From contig ONCI01000009.1 in NCBI GenBank assembly GCA_900316255.1, forward strand, positions 32,512-67,784: 35,273 nt of DNA, in the 5' to 3' direction. Source of the stretch: an uncultured Eubacteriales bacterium. Lineage in GTDB: Bacteria; Bacillota; Clostridia; Oscillospirales; Oscillospiraceae. The notes below the pieces were generated by a model. It was given only the letters and a program-made list of their open reading frames with translations. It had not been told where the DNA came from and did not search any database. A program made the position numbers and the translations under genes. Of this stretch, positions 16,363 through 22,987 are shown in pieces (positions within the stretch are counted from its first letter, which is position 1; every line of letters starts with the position of its first letter).

Positions 16363-16368
16363 CGGACC

Positions 16369-16932
16369 TTATAGCAATGACTGCTCGCTTGTTTGCGGTC
16401 TGATACATTGTGTGAGAAGCTCAGCCATCGTGTCGACAGATTCCCGGCAGCCGCGTTTCAGCCACCGCTCCACAACCTTCATCGCGCCGCTGAGCGTGAA
16501 CAGATAGTGATAGAGCCCGGCGGCGCGCTGTTCTTCCGTGTCTTGCGGCCCGGCTGCCCATACCTCGTTGAACATCGTCTCCAGATATTCCGCCGTGGAC
16601 AGTCGCTCCAGATACCAGCGGTAGAAATGCCGGTAACGATAGACAAAATCCAGCGCGACACGCAGCCCTTCCAGACTCATGTAATTGCTGAAATGAACAT
16701 TTGCTTCATCAAAGGCCCGGATATGCTCTACCCGCAGCAGGGAATCGATATTGGCCCAGAGGTCGTAAAGGCTTTCATAGTGCGCATAGAAGGTCGAACG
16801 GTTGATCCCTGCGACAGCGCATAGCTTTTTGACCGTGATATCTTTCAGCTCATTCTTCTCCAAAAGCCGCGCCATCGTCTGTTGGATCAGCTCATGCGTG
16901 AACTGATAATGGCTTTTTTTCTTGGTGTTCAA
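16369..16932 (-). CDS. TetR/AcrR-family transcriptional regulator
   Basis: About 187 residues. The N-terminal helix-turn-helix has the TetR signature (ELKDITVKKLCAVAGINRSTFYAHYESLYDLW). The rest is a helical ligand and dimer domain. No ATG fits the start. A TTG at 16939-16941 sits directly against AGGAG, too close for initiation, while the TTG at 16932 has this site at about 9 bases, so 16932 is preferred. It precedes, on the opposite strand, the remnant of a transporter gene (17009-17149), whose full version it may once have controlled (inference). Its ligand is unknown. Confidence 0.8.
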   Translation of the reverse strand: MNTKKKSHYQFTHELIQQTMARLLEKNELKDITVKKLCAVAGINRSTFYAHYESLYDLWANIDSLLRVEHIRAFDEANVHFSNYMSLEGLRVALDFVYRYRHFYRWYLERLSTAEYLETMFNEVWAAGPQDTEEQRAAGLYHYLFTLSGAMKVVERWLKRGCRESVDTMAELLTQCIRPQTSEQSLL

Positions 16933-17008
16933 GTGTCTCAACTCCTCATGCTTTCAAAAATCCAACACGAATTGCGAGATTGATGCTTGTTGTCGGTATT
17001 GTAGCATC

Positions 17009-17149
17009 GCGGAAGAAAAACGCCTCAAAGAGCTGAAGGCCAAATGCGAAAAGAAGGGCCTGAACTTTGAGGAAGAAGAGGCCAAGTACCAGGCAAAGCT
17101 CGCCGAGAAGAAGGCGAAAGCTGAGGCCAAGGCTGCAAAACGAAAATAA
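17009..17149 (+). pseudogene. 3' remnant of a GPH-type transporter gene
   Basis: The frame ends with a highly charged sequence (AEEKRLKELKAKCEKK, then Glu-rich, then KAKAEAKAAKRK and a stop). Charged Ala/Lys/Glu tails of this kind end GPH symporters in this group, and both symporters in this window end in EAKAE. No start codon with a ribosome site and no membrane segment remains. It is followed by a strong hairpin. I read it as the last ~47 codons of a transporter gene, the rest deleted. The alternative is a small charged protein started at 16922, which lacks a ribosome site. Confidence 0.55.
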
Positions 17150-17167
17150 CCTGCAACCCATAGAAAA

Positions 17168-17201
17168 CTCGCCGGGACAGTCAGCAGACTGTCCCGGCGA
17201 G
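17168..17201 (-). terminator. 15-bp perfect hairpin, terminator of the second TetR gene
   Basis: CTCGCCGGGACAGTC (17168-17182), loop AGCA, GACTGTCCCGGCGAG (17187-17201). On the minus strand it is followed by TTTTC, fitting a terminator for the TetR gene at 17214-17780. On the plus strand it ends the transporter remnant. Confidence 0.75.
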
Positions 17202-17213
17202 CCGCCAAAGACA

Positions 17214-17780
17214 TCAAAACTCTCCCGCGGCAATCAGACTGTAATGCCCGAGGCGCTCCAGACGGCGCGCAAACTGGCTGGGCGACAGATCCTGATCGTC
17301 GTCGATCCAGTTGAGCATCAGCCGCATGGAGCCGAGAAAGACGTAGTCAAAGATAAATTCCAGTCGATCCCGATCGTAGGTCGGGAATTCTTTTTGCCAC
17401 TCGTCCACGATCCCGTCCCTGACGAGATTCCGCATGCTGTTGAGAAACTGCGGGTCGCCGTTGTCGCCCATCAGCACGCGGCATAGCTCTCGGTTCTGCA
17501 GGACACAGGAATAGATCTTGGCCAGATAACTGACGTTCCTTCCCTCATTCCAAAAGCGGTCGAAGGTCTCCATGTTCTCGGCGATGAAATCGTTCTCGAT
17601 CTCCTTCAAAACCTCCTGGGGCTGGCCGTAATGGAGATAAAAGGTGCCGCGGTTGATTCCGGCCTCCGTGCACAGATCCTTGACCGAGACAGCCCCGATG
17701 GGCTGCTCCCTCAGCATGCGCAGCAGCGCGCGGTGCAGCATCTCTTTCGTAACTCGAACTCTTGCGTCCTGGTTGTTCAT
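17214..17780 (-). CDS. TetR/AcrR-family regulator, divergent from the GH3 gene
   Basis: A 188-residue regulator. The helix-turn-helix (IGAVSVKDLCTEAGINRGTFYLHYGQPQEVL) is typical TetR/AcrR. The C-terminal domain contains EFIFDYVFLGSMRLMLNWIDDD and ends RRLERLGHYSLIAAGEF, the same ending as the stub at 3982-4041. The start at 17780 has GGAGAGCG just upstream; the in-frame ATG at 17804 has no such site. It is divergent from the GH3 gene and a symmetric TetR-style operator lies in the GH3 promoter (17858-17876), so it most likely represses that gene, with a sugar or glycoside as inducer (inference). Confidence 0.85.
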   Translation of the reverse strand: MNNQDARVRVTKEMLHRALLRMLREQPIGAVSVKDLCTEAGINRGTFYLHYGQPQEVLKEIENDFIAENMETFDRFWNEGRNVSYLAKIYSCVLQNRELCRVLMGDNGDPQFLNSMRNLVRDGIVDEWQKEFPTYDRDRLEFIFDYVFLGSMRLMLNWIDDDQDLSPSQFARRLERLGHYSLIAAGEF

Positions 17781-17852
17781 AGCGCTCTCCGAGAAAATCA
17801 ACATTTTGAGGGGATTTGTTCATTAACAGGCAAAGATATTGAAATCTGTTTA

Positions 17853-17881
17853 TTGTAAATAGACACCGCGTCTATTATAAT
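17853..17881 (+). promoter_or_regulatory. Sigma-A promoter with TetR-type operator in its spacer
   Basis: TTGTAA (17853-17858) and TATAAT (17876-17881) are separated by exactly 17 bp. The spacer is occupied by a perfect 7+7 inverted repeat, AATAGAC (17858-17864) and GTCTATT (17870-17876), with ACCGC between. A regulator bound here would block RNA polymerase. The TetR gene diverging at 17780 is the obvious candidate. Confidence 0.7.
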
Positions 17882-18083
17882 GATTATATGATGGCGGAAC
17901 GCCATACGGCGTTCCGCCGAGCCGCTTGGCGGCTCCGCGCGGCAGCAGGGCTGCTGCGCCATATAATCATTGCAATGAGCATCGCGCGAATGATTATTAG
18001 AATCATTCGCTGCCAAACTTGTCGTTTGGCAGCGGAATCAATCGAATCCTCGATTGATTCCGCCTTGCGATGATCATTATAAT
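17874..18083. repeat. 210-bp nested palindrome: two tandem cloverleaf-like units with terminal inverted repeats
   Basis: The outermost arms ATTATAATGAT (17874-17884) and ATCATTATAAT (18073-18083) are perfect 11-bp inverted repeats. Unit A is bounded by a 12-bp stem (17879-17890 with 17960-17971). It encloses three hairpins: 17893-17918 (11 bp, loop ATAC), 17919-17935 (7 bp, loop TTG) and 17942-17957 (7 bp). Unit B is bounded by 17974-17985 with 18067-18078 (11 of 12 pairs). It encloses three more: 17986-18010 (10 bp), 18012-18030 (7 bp, extendable) and 18032-18063 (14 bp, loop ATCC). Almost every base can be paired. No reading frame is convincing. It lies wholly between the promoter and the GH3 gene. 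Confidence 0.9.
18054..18083 (+). promoter_or_regulatory. Possible second promoter formed by the right end of the palindrome
   Basis: TTGATT (18054-18059) and TATAAT (18078-18083) are 18 bp apart, with the -10 provided by the terminal inverted repeat itself. It would start RNA about 40 bases before the GH3 start codon and skip the structured segment. The TetR operator would not cover it. Confidence 0.4.
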
Positions 18084-18131
18084 GGAACCAATCCAATAAA
18101 GCAAGTAAAATAATAGAATGGAGGGAACACG

Positions 18132-20147
18132 ATGAACTTTGAGCAGGCAGTCAAAGCGTATCAGGCAAACCCCATCAAGGAAGAACTGGAAAAGCAGGTC
18201 TCCGCCCTGTGCGGGGAAATGACGCTCAACGAGAAGATCTACATGCTCTCCGGCCACACCATCGGCCAGACGCAGGTGGACATGATCAAGACCGGGCGCA
18301 ACTATAACGTACGCTCGCTGAAGGCGGGCGGCTGCAAGCGCCTGGGCGTGCCGCCGGTAGCCTTTACCGACGGGCCGCGCGGCGTCGTCATGGGCAATTC
18401 CACCTGTTTCCCGGTGTCCATGCTGCGCGCCTCCGCCTTTGACCCGGAGCTGGAATACCGCTTCGGCAAGGCCATCGCCGACGAGGCCATCGCCCAGGAC
18501 GCCAACTACTTTGCGGGCGTCTGCATCAACTTGGTACGTAATCCGCGCTGGGGCCGCACGCAGGAGACCTACGGCGAGGATCCCTTCCTGCTGGGCGCGT
18601 ACGGCGCCACGCTGACCAGGGCCGTGCAGGAGGAGGGCATGATCGCCTGCCCCAAGCACTTTGCCCTCAACTCCATTGAGGATCTGCGCTTCTTCGTCAA
18701 CGCCAAATGCGACGACCGGACGCTGCATGAGGTCTATCTGCCACACTTCAAGAAGTGCATCGACGCCGGGGCCCAGTCCATCATGGGCGCCTACAACAAG
18801 TTTGACGGCGACTACTGCTGCGCCTCGAAGAAGCTGTTGACCGACATTCTCCGGGATGAGTGGGGCTTTGACGGCTTTGTGATGTCGGACTTTGTCAACG
18901 GCGTGCACGACGCGGAGAGCAGTCTCAAGGCCGGGCTGGACATGGAAATGATGTTCACCATGCACTACAACGGCTTTGCCATCAAGAAGCTGCTGAAAAA
19001 CGGCAAGCTGCAGCAGGAGCACATCGACCGCGCCGTGCGCAATATCCTGCGCGTGCTGATCCGCCAGGTGCCGCAGCTGAGGCCCCGCAGCAAGAGTGTG
19101 GTGGGTTCCGTGGAGCATCGGCTCCTGGCCCGTGAAATCGCGGAAAAGGGCATGGTGCTGCTGGAAAACAACGGCGTGCTGCCGCTCTCCAAGGATGCGC
19201 GCGTGCTGGTCACCGGCCCCTACGCCGACGAGGCCAACGTGGGCGACCAGGGTTCCAGCCGGGTCTGGGACAAGAACATCGTGACGCCCTTTGCCGGCAT
19301 CTCCCGCGTGTTCAAAAACGCTTCCCTGACCGAGGGCGATGTGGCGGTGGTCTGCGTGGGCTCCAACCGCAAAAAGGAGGGCGAGTTCTTTGCCAGCGCC
19401 AGCGAGAAGATGAAGAAAAAGCCCAAGGACTGCGGCGGCGACCGGGACAGCCTGCGCCTGGAGGCCGAGGAGGTCGAGCTGATCAAGTCTCTGAAAGCCC
19501 GGGGCAAGAAGGTCGTCGTGACGCTCTACTCCGGCTGCGCCATCATCGTGGAGGAGTGGAAGCAGTATGCCGACGCCATCCTCATGAACTATTACTCCGG
19601 CTGCGAGGGCGGCACGGCGCTGGCCAACCTCCTCTGCGGGGACAGGAACTTCACAGGCAAGCTGCCCTTCACGGTGGCCAAGGACGAGCGCGACTATCCC
19701 GCCTTCCTCAGCATCGGCCAGAAGCCCTATGAAATCACCTACGGCTACTACCACGGCTATACAAAGATGGATAAGGAAGGCATCACCCCCGCCTATCCCT
19801 TCGGCTACGGCCTGAGCTATACCAGCTTTGAAGTCTCCGAAGCTGCTGCCGCGTGGAGCGATGAGGCGCTGACTGTTACCGCGAAAGTCAAGAACACCGG
19901 CGACTTTGACGGCGCGGAAGTCCTGCAGGTCTATGTAGGCTCCCAGGGCGCTGCCAACGGAGACGACCGGCCGGTGAAGCTCTTGAAGGGCTTTCAGCGT
20001 GTGGAGCTGAAGGCCGGTGAGGAAAAGACCGTGACCGTCACGATCCCCAGGGAGGAACTGAAGTTCTGGACGCCCGATGGCTGGGTGCTGGACGCAGGAT
20101 ACACGGTCTATGTGGGCACAGACAGCAAGAACGCAGAACAGGTATAA
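18132..20147 (+). CDS. Glycoside hydrolase family 3 beta-glycosidase
   Basis: A 671-residue GH3 enzyme. The N-terminal TIM barrel carries the substrate-binding motifs TDGPRG, NLVRNPRWGRTQETYGEDPFL and CPKHFALNS and the nucleophile D253 in GFVMSDFVNG. The middle alpha/beta sandwich holds VLLENNGVLPLS and NYYSGCEGGTALANLLCG. The fibronectin-III-like C-terminal domain begins about 570 (YPFGYGLSYTSFE) and ends in a hydrophobic-tail-free VYVGTDSK. No signal peptide, so it is cytoplasmic. Activities in this group are beta-glucosidase or beta-xylosidase/arabinosidase. GGAGGG lies 9 bases before the ATG. It stands alone between the palindrome and a convergent AraC gene whose stop codon is the next base. 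Confidence 0.92.
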   Translation: MNFEQAVKAYQANPIKEELEKQVSALCGEMTLNEKIYMLSGHTIGQTQVDMIKTGRNYNVRSLKAGGCKRLGVPPVAFTDGPRGVVMGNSTCFPVSMLRASAFDPELEYRFGKAIADEAIAQDANYFAGVCINLVRNPRWGRTQETYGEDPFLLGAYGATLTRAVQEEGMIACPKHFALNSIEDLRFFVNAKCDDRTLHEVYLPHFKKCIDAGAQSIMGAYNKFDGDYCCASKKLLTDILRDEWGFDGFVMSDFVNGVHDAESSLKAGLDMEMMFTMHYNGFAIKKLLKNGKLQQEHIDRAVRNILRVLIRQVPQLRPRSKSVVGSVEHRLLAREIAEKGMVLLENNGVLPLSKDARVLVTGPYADEANVGDQGSSRVWDKNIVTPFAGISRVFKNASLTEGDVAVVCVGSNRKKEGEFFASASEKMKKKPKDCGGDRDSLRLEAEEVELIKSLKARGKKVVVTLYSGCAIIVEEWKQYADAILMNYYSGCEGGTALANLLCGDRNFTGKLPFTVAKDERDYPAFLSIGQKPYEITYGYYHGYTKMDKEGITPAYPFGYGLSYTSFEVSEAAAAWSDEALTVTAKVKNTGDFDGAEVLQVYVGSQGAANGDDRPVKLLKGFQRVELKAGEEKTVTVTIPREELKFWTPDGWVLDAGYTVYVGTDSKNAEQV

Positions 20148-21350
20148 CTATATCCCGTTTCTCTGCCGATACTCCGTGGGAGTCATGCCGACGGCCTTCC
20201 GGAATTCAGCTGTAAAATAGCTTTGGGAGCTGAAGCCGAGACTGTGACAGATGTTCTGGATCGAGTCGTTGCTGCTGAGGAGCGCGAGTCTGGCAAGCTC
20301 GATCCGACGTTGACGCAGATACTGCTGCATCGTCTGTCCGGTCTGCTTTTTGAACTCTCTGGCCAAATAGGAAACCGAGTAACCCATTTCTTCCGCAATG
20401 TCCGGCATGCTCGGCGTATTCTCCAGGTGCGTGTCCAAGTATTGGAACAGCTTTTGAAACAGCGGCGAGACGCCTGCATAGCGGCAATCATGAACCCGCT
20501 GCACAAAGTCATCCTGCATCCTGCTGTTGATGCCTGCCACTTCCTCAAAGCTCCCGGCACTCTCCACACTGTTGATGTAACGGTCGCTGAGCGTGTAGGC
20601 GAGCTCCGGCGAGAGTCCTCCGCGAATCGCCGCCCGGGCGCAGAGCGATGTAAAAATGATGATAGAGTTCTTGATGTGCCGGAGGGTATCTCCGCCGCCG
20701 AGCGGTACCATCTGCCCGCGTCCGACAAGCTGCCCGGCGCGCTTGCGATAGTCCAGATTACCCTCTTCGATCAGCCGCAGAAGTTCCTGCTCCATGGCCC
20801 AGGTGCCATGGGAGGAGATTGGCTGCTGCTTTTCCTGCGTTTCGGGAGCGGCGGTCTTGCGATCCACAAAATGGAAGCTGACGGAGTCCAAATGCTGGCC
20901 ACAGAGGCTGTAGTGGAGCATAAGGCCGTAGTCCATCCAACGGTTGATGGGAAACATGGGCAGTGCGGAGAGCTGCCCGACCAGCTCACGCTTTTCGCCG
21001 CCGGAAATCCCAAGCGCGGAGATCGCCGCCTCCAGCCGAGGCACGGAGATATCTTCGAGGAAGACCGGACCGATCAGATGAAATGCGAGGAGTTCACCCT
21101 CCTCCTTTTCAAAATCCAGGATCCACAGAAGGCCGGAGCAGCCGGTGATTACCACGGGGAGCTGTTCGTCTGCCAAAGAGGAAAAAAAGAATGGGGCGTC
21201 TTCATTCAAATTAAGCAATGCCGGGATATGCTGCGAGAATGGGCAGTTGGTGTCCTTAAGCAGTAAAGACGGATCGAAAACCGTGTGGTATAGTGCGTGG
21301 CCGCAGCCGATCAGTTCATAGAAGAACGCAAGTTTTTGGTGAAGATTCAT
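20148..21350 (-). CDS. AraC-family transcriptional regulator (YesN-like), local activator of the second sugar locus
   Basis: A 400-residue regulator. The sensing region (about 1-290) includes LCARAAIRGGLSPELAYTLSDRY, the same linker motif as in the regulator at 4232-5422. The C-terminal AraC domain has two helix-turn-helix motifs (MPDIAEEMGYSVSYLAREFK and IQNICHSLGFSSQSYFTAEFR) and ends MTPTEYRQRNGI. It diverges from the GPH symporter gene with 165 bp between, and likely activates it. AAGGTGG lies about 12 bases before the ATG. Its stop codon (20148-20150) directly follows the GH3 stop with no spacer and no terminator, so convergent transcripts must overlap. Confidence 0.88.
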   Translation of the reverse strand: MNLHQKLAFFYELIGCGHALYHTVFDPSLLLKDTNCPFSQHIPALLNLNEDAPFFFSSLADEQLPVVITGCSGLLWILDFEKEEGELLAFHLIGPVFLEDISVPRLEAAISALGISGGEKRELVGQLSALPMFPINRWMDYGLMLHYSLCGQHLDSVSFHFVDRKTAAPETQEKQQPISSHGTWAMEQELLRLIEEGNLDYRKRAGQLVGRGQMVPLGGGDTLRHIKNSIIIFTSLCARAAIRGGLSPELAYTLSDRYINSVESAGSFEEVAGINSRMQDDFVQRVHDCRYAGVSPLFQKLFQYLDTHLENTPSMPDIAEEMGYSVSYLAREFKKQTGQTMQQYLRQRRIELARLALLSSNDSIQNICHSLGFSSQSYFTAEFRKAVGMTPTEYRQRNGI

Positions 21351-21397
21351 AGTTTCGAGGCCACCTTTTTGTGTACTAAAGCGAAAAAATCATTTAG

Positions 21398-21464
21398 GGC
21401 AGATAAAAGATAAAATAGGCAGATTAATTATAACGCTTTTTTCGTTCTTTTGCTATAGTAAAAT
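21398..21464 (+). promoter_or_regulatory. Direct-repeat activator site and weak promoter of the second sugar operon
   Basis: GGCAGAT occurs at 21398-21404 and 21418-21424, 20 bp apart, which is about two helical turns and typical of AraC-family half-site spacing. TATAGT (21454-21459), or the overlapping TAAAAT (21459-21464), can act as -10. No good -35 is present, fitting activator dependence. Confidence 0.45.
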
Positions 21465-21515
21465 CAGCAAAACAAAAATACGTTTTAAAATATTGAAACA
21501 GGGAGGAAAAACACT

Positions 21516-22919
21516 ATGGCAAAAAAAGAACGGCTCAATGAAAAGGGTGTTCCGTTTGGCGCGAGACAGCGGATGCCGATCTGGTACGGCGCGGTCTGGT
21601 CCACCCGCGGCATTGCGGCGGCCATCAACGTGGTGCTGGTCGTCTACGTCACCTTTTACAGCACAGACCTTCTCGGCCTGAATCCCGCCATCATCGGCGG
21701 CATCCTTCTGGCGTCCCGAATCGTCGACGCCTTCACGGATTTGGGCTTCGGCTACATCCTGGATAAGACTCACACTCGCTGGGGCAAAGCGCGCCCCTAC
21801 GAGGTCTTCATCATTTTAGAGTGGCTCTTTACGATCCTTCTGTTCAACACCCCGCAGCACGCGAGCGCCGCTGTGCAGTATGTCTGGATCGGCTTCATGT
21901 ACATTATGATCAACGCCATCTGCGCTACGGCTCTCGGCGGTATCGATTCGGTGTATCTGGCCCGCGCCTTTACCACTGAGCAAAATCAGATCAAAGCCAT
22001 CTCCATCAACGGCGCCATCGTCATGATCTGCTCCATCGCGTTCAACATCGTGTTCCCCAGCTTCCTGGCCGCAGGCGGCAAGACCCTGGCCGGCTGGAGC
22101 AGCATGGTCATCTCTCTCGGCGTTGTGATGGCAGTCCTCGGCATCCTGCGCTTTATTTTCTGCAAGGAGATCGTGAAGGACGAACCGAACGAGGACGGCA
22201 AGCGCACCACCAATGATCTCACCATGAAGGAATCGCTGTCCGCCATCTCGAAGAACAAGTATCTCTTTATCATCGTCGGCCTGATGCTCATCACCTTTAT
22301 TGTGAACAACATGCAGAGCGCCACGACCTATTACTTCAAGTACGTCTACGGTGACGTGAGCATGCAGGGCACCGTCGCCATCACGACGCTGATCGTAGTT
22401 CCCGCCCTGATCGTGTTCCCGGCACTCGCCAAGAAGTTCGGCACGACAAAGCTGCTGCAGGTCTGCAGCGGGATCGGTATCGCGGGCATCGCCATTCGCA
22501 GCCTCGGCGGCACCAATCTTGTCACGCTCATCATCGGCGGCATCCTCTTCGGCCTCGGCACCATGCCCATCTCCCTGATGATCAACACCTACCTCATTGA
22601 CTGCATGGATTACGGCGAATGGAAGACCGGCGTGCGTGTGGAAGGCTTGGTTGCCTCCATCGCCAACTTCGCCTCCAAGGTTGGCGCGGGCATTGCCTCG
22701 GGTCTCACGGGTCTTGTCATGGGGCTTGCGGGTTATGACGGACTGGCCGAGGTGCAGACCGCCTCTGCCAACAACGCGATCGTGTTTCTGTACAACTACA
22801 TGCCCCTGATCCTCTTCTGCGTCATGCTCGTTCTGAGCCTGATGTACAAGGTGGACAGCATCCGTCCGCAGATGAACGCGGATCTGGCCGCCAAGCACGG
22901 CGAAGCCAAAGCTGAATAA
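21516..22919 (+). CDS. GPH-family sugar:cation symporter
   Basis: A 467-residue transporter with about 12 membrane segments. The helix II motif reads SRIVDAFTD, with D71 and D75 as cation-site aspartates, followed by the loop WGKARPYE. It has the same family and layout as the symporter at 5611-7011 but differs clearly in sequence, so a different glycoside is likely. It ends KHGEAKAE. GGGAGG precedes the ATG. It heads the run of GH2, GH78, DUF1232 and araA and probably imports rhamnose- or arabinose-containing glycosides (inference from neighbours). Confidence 0.9.
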   Translation: MAKKERLNEKGVPFGARQRMPIWYGAVWSTRGIAAAINVVLVVYVTFYSTDLLGLNPAIIGGILLASRIVDAFTDLGFGYILDKTHTRWGKARPYEVFIILEWLFTILLFNTPQHASAAVQYVWIGFMYIMINAICATALGGIDSVYLARAFTTEQNQIKAISINGAIVMICSIAFNIVFPSFLAAGGKTLAGWSSMVISLGVVMAVLGILRFIFCKEIVKDEPNEDGKRTTNDLTMKESLSAISKNKYLFIIVGLMLITFIVNNMQSATTYYFKYVYGDVSMQGTVAITTLIVVPALIVFPALAKKFGTTKLLQVCSGIGIAGIAIRSLGGTNLVTLIIGGILFGLGTMPISLMINTYLIDCMDYGEWKTGVRVEGLVASIANFASKVGAGIASGLTGLVMGLAGYDGLAEVQTASANNAIVFLYNYMPLILFCVMLVLSLMYKVDSIRPQMNADLAAKHGEAKAE

Positions 22920-22932
22920 TTCTTGACACCGC

Positions 22933-22959
22933 GGAGGCGGCGGCTGAGCCGCCGCCTCC
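22933..22959 (+). other. Intercistronic GC-rich hairpin after the second symporter
   Basis: GGAGGCGGCGGC (22933-22944), loop TGA, GCCGCCGCCTCC (22948-22959). There is no T run. It occupies the same place as the hairpin at 7034-7064 in the first operon (between symporter and first enzyme), suggesting a common role in differential message stability. Confidence 0.6.
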
Positions 22960-22987
22960 CTGCGCATTTTGGAAGGAGAATGAACCC

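Noticed and set aside
17879-18078. Integron attC site, tRNA or CRISPR repeat as explanation of the nested palindrome
   Set aside because: No attC core sites or integrase, no CCA end or T-arm, and no equally spaced direct repeats with unique spacers are present.
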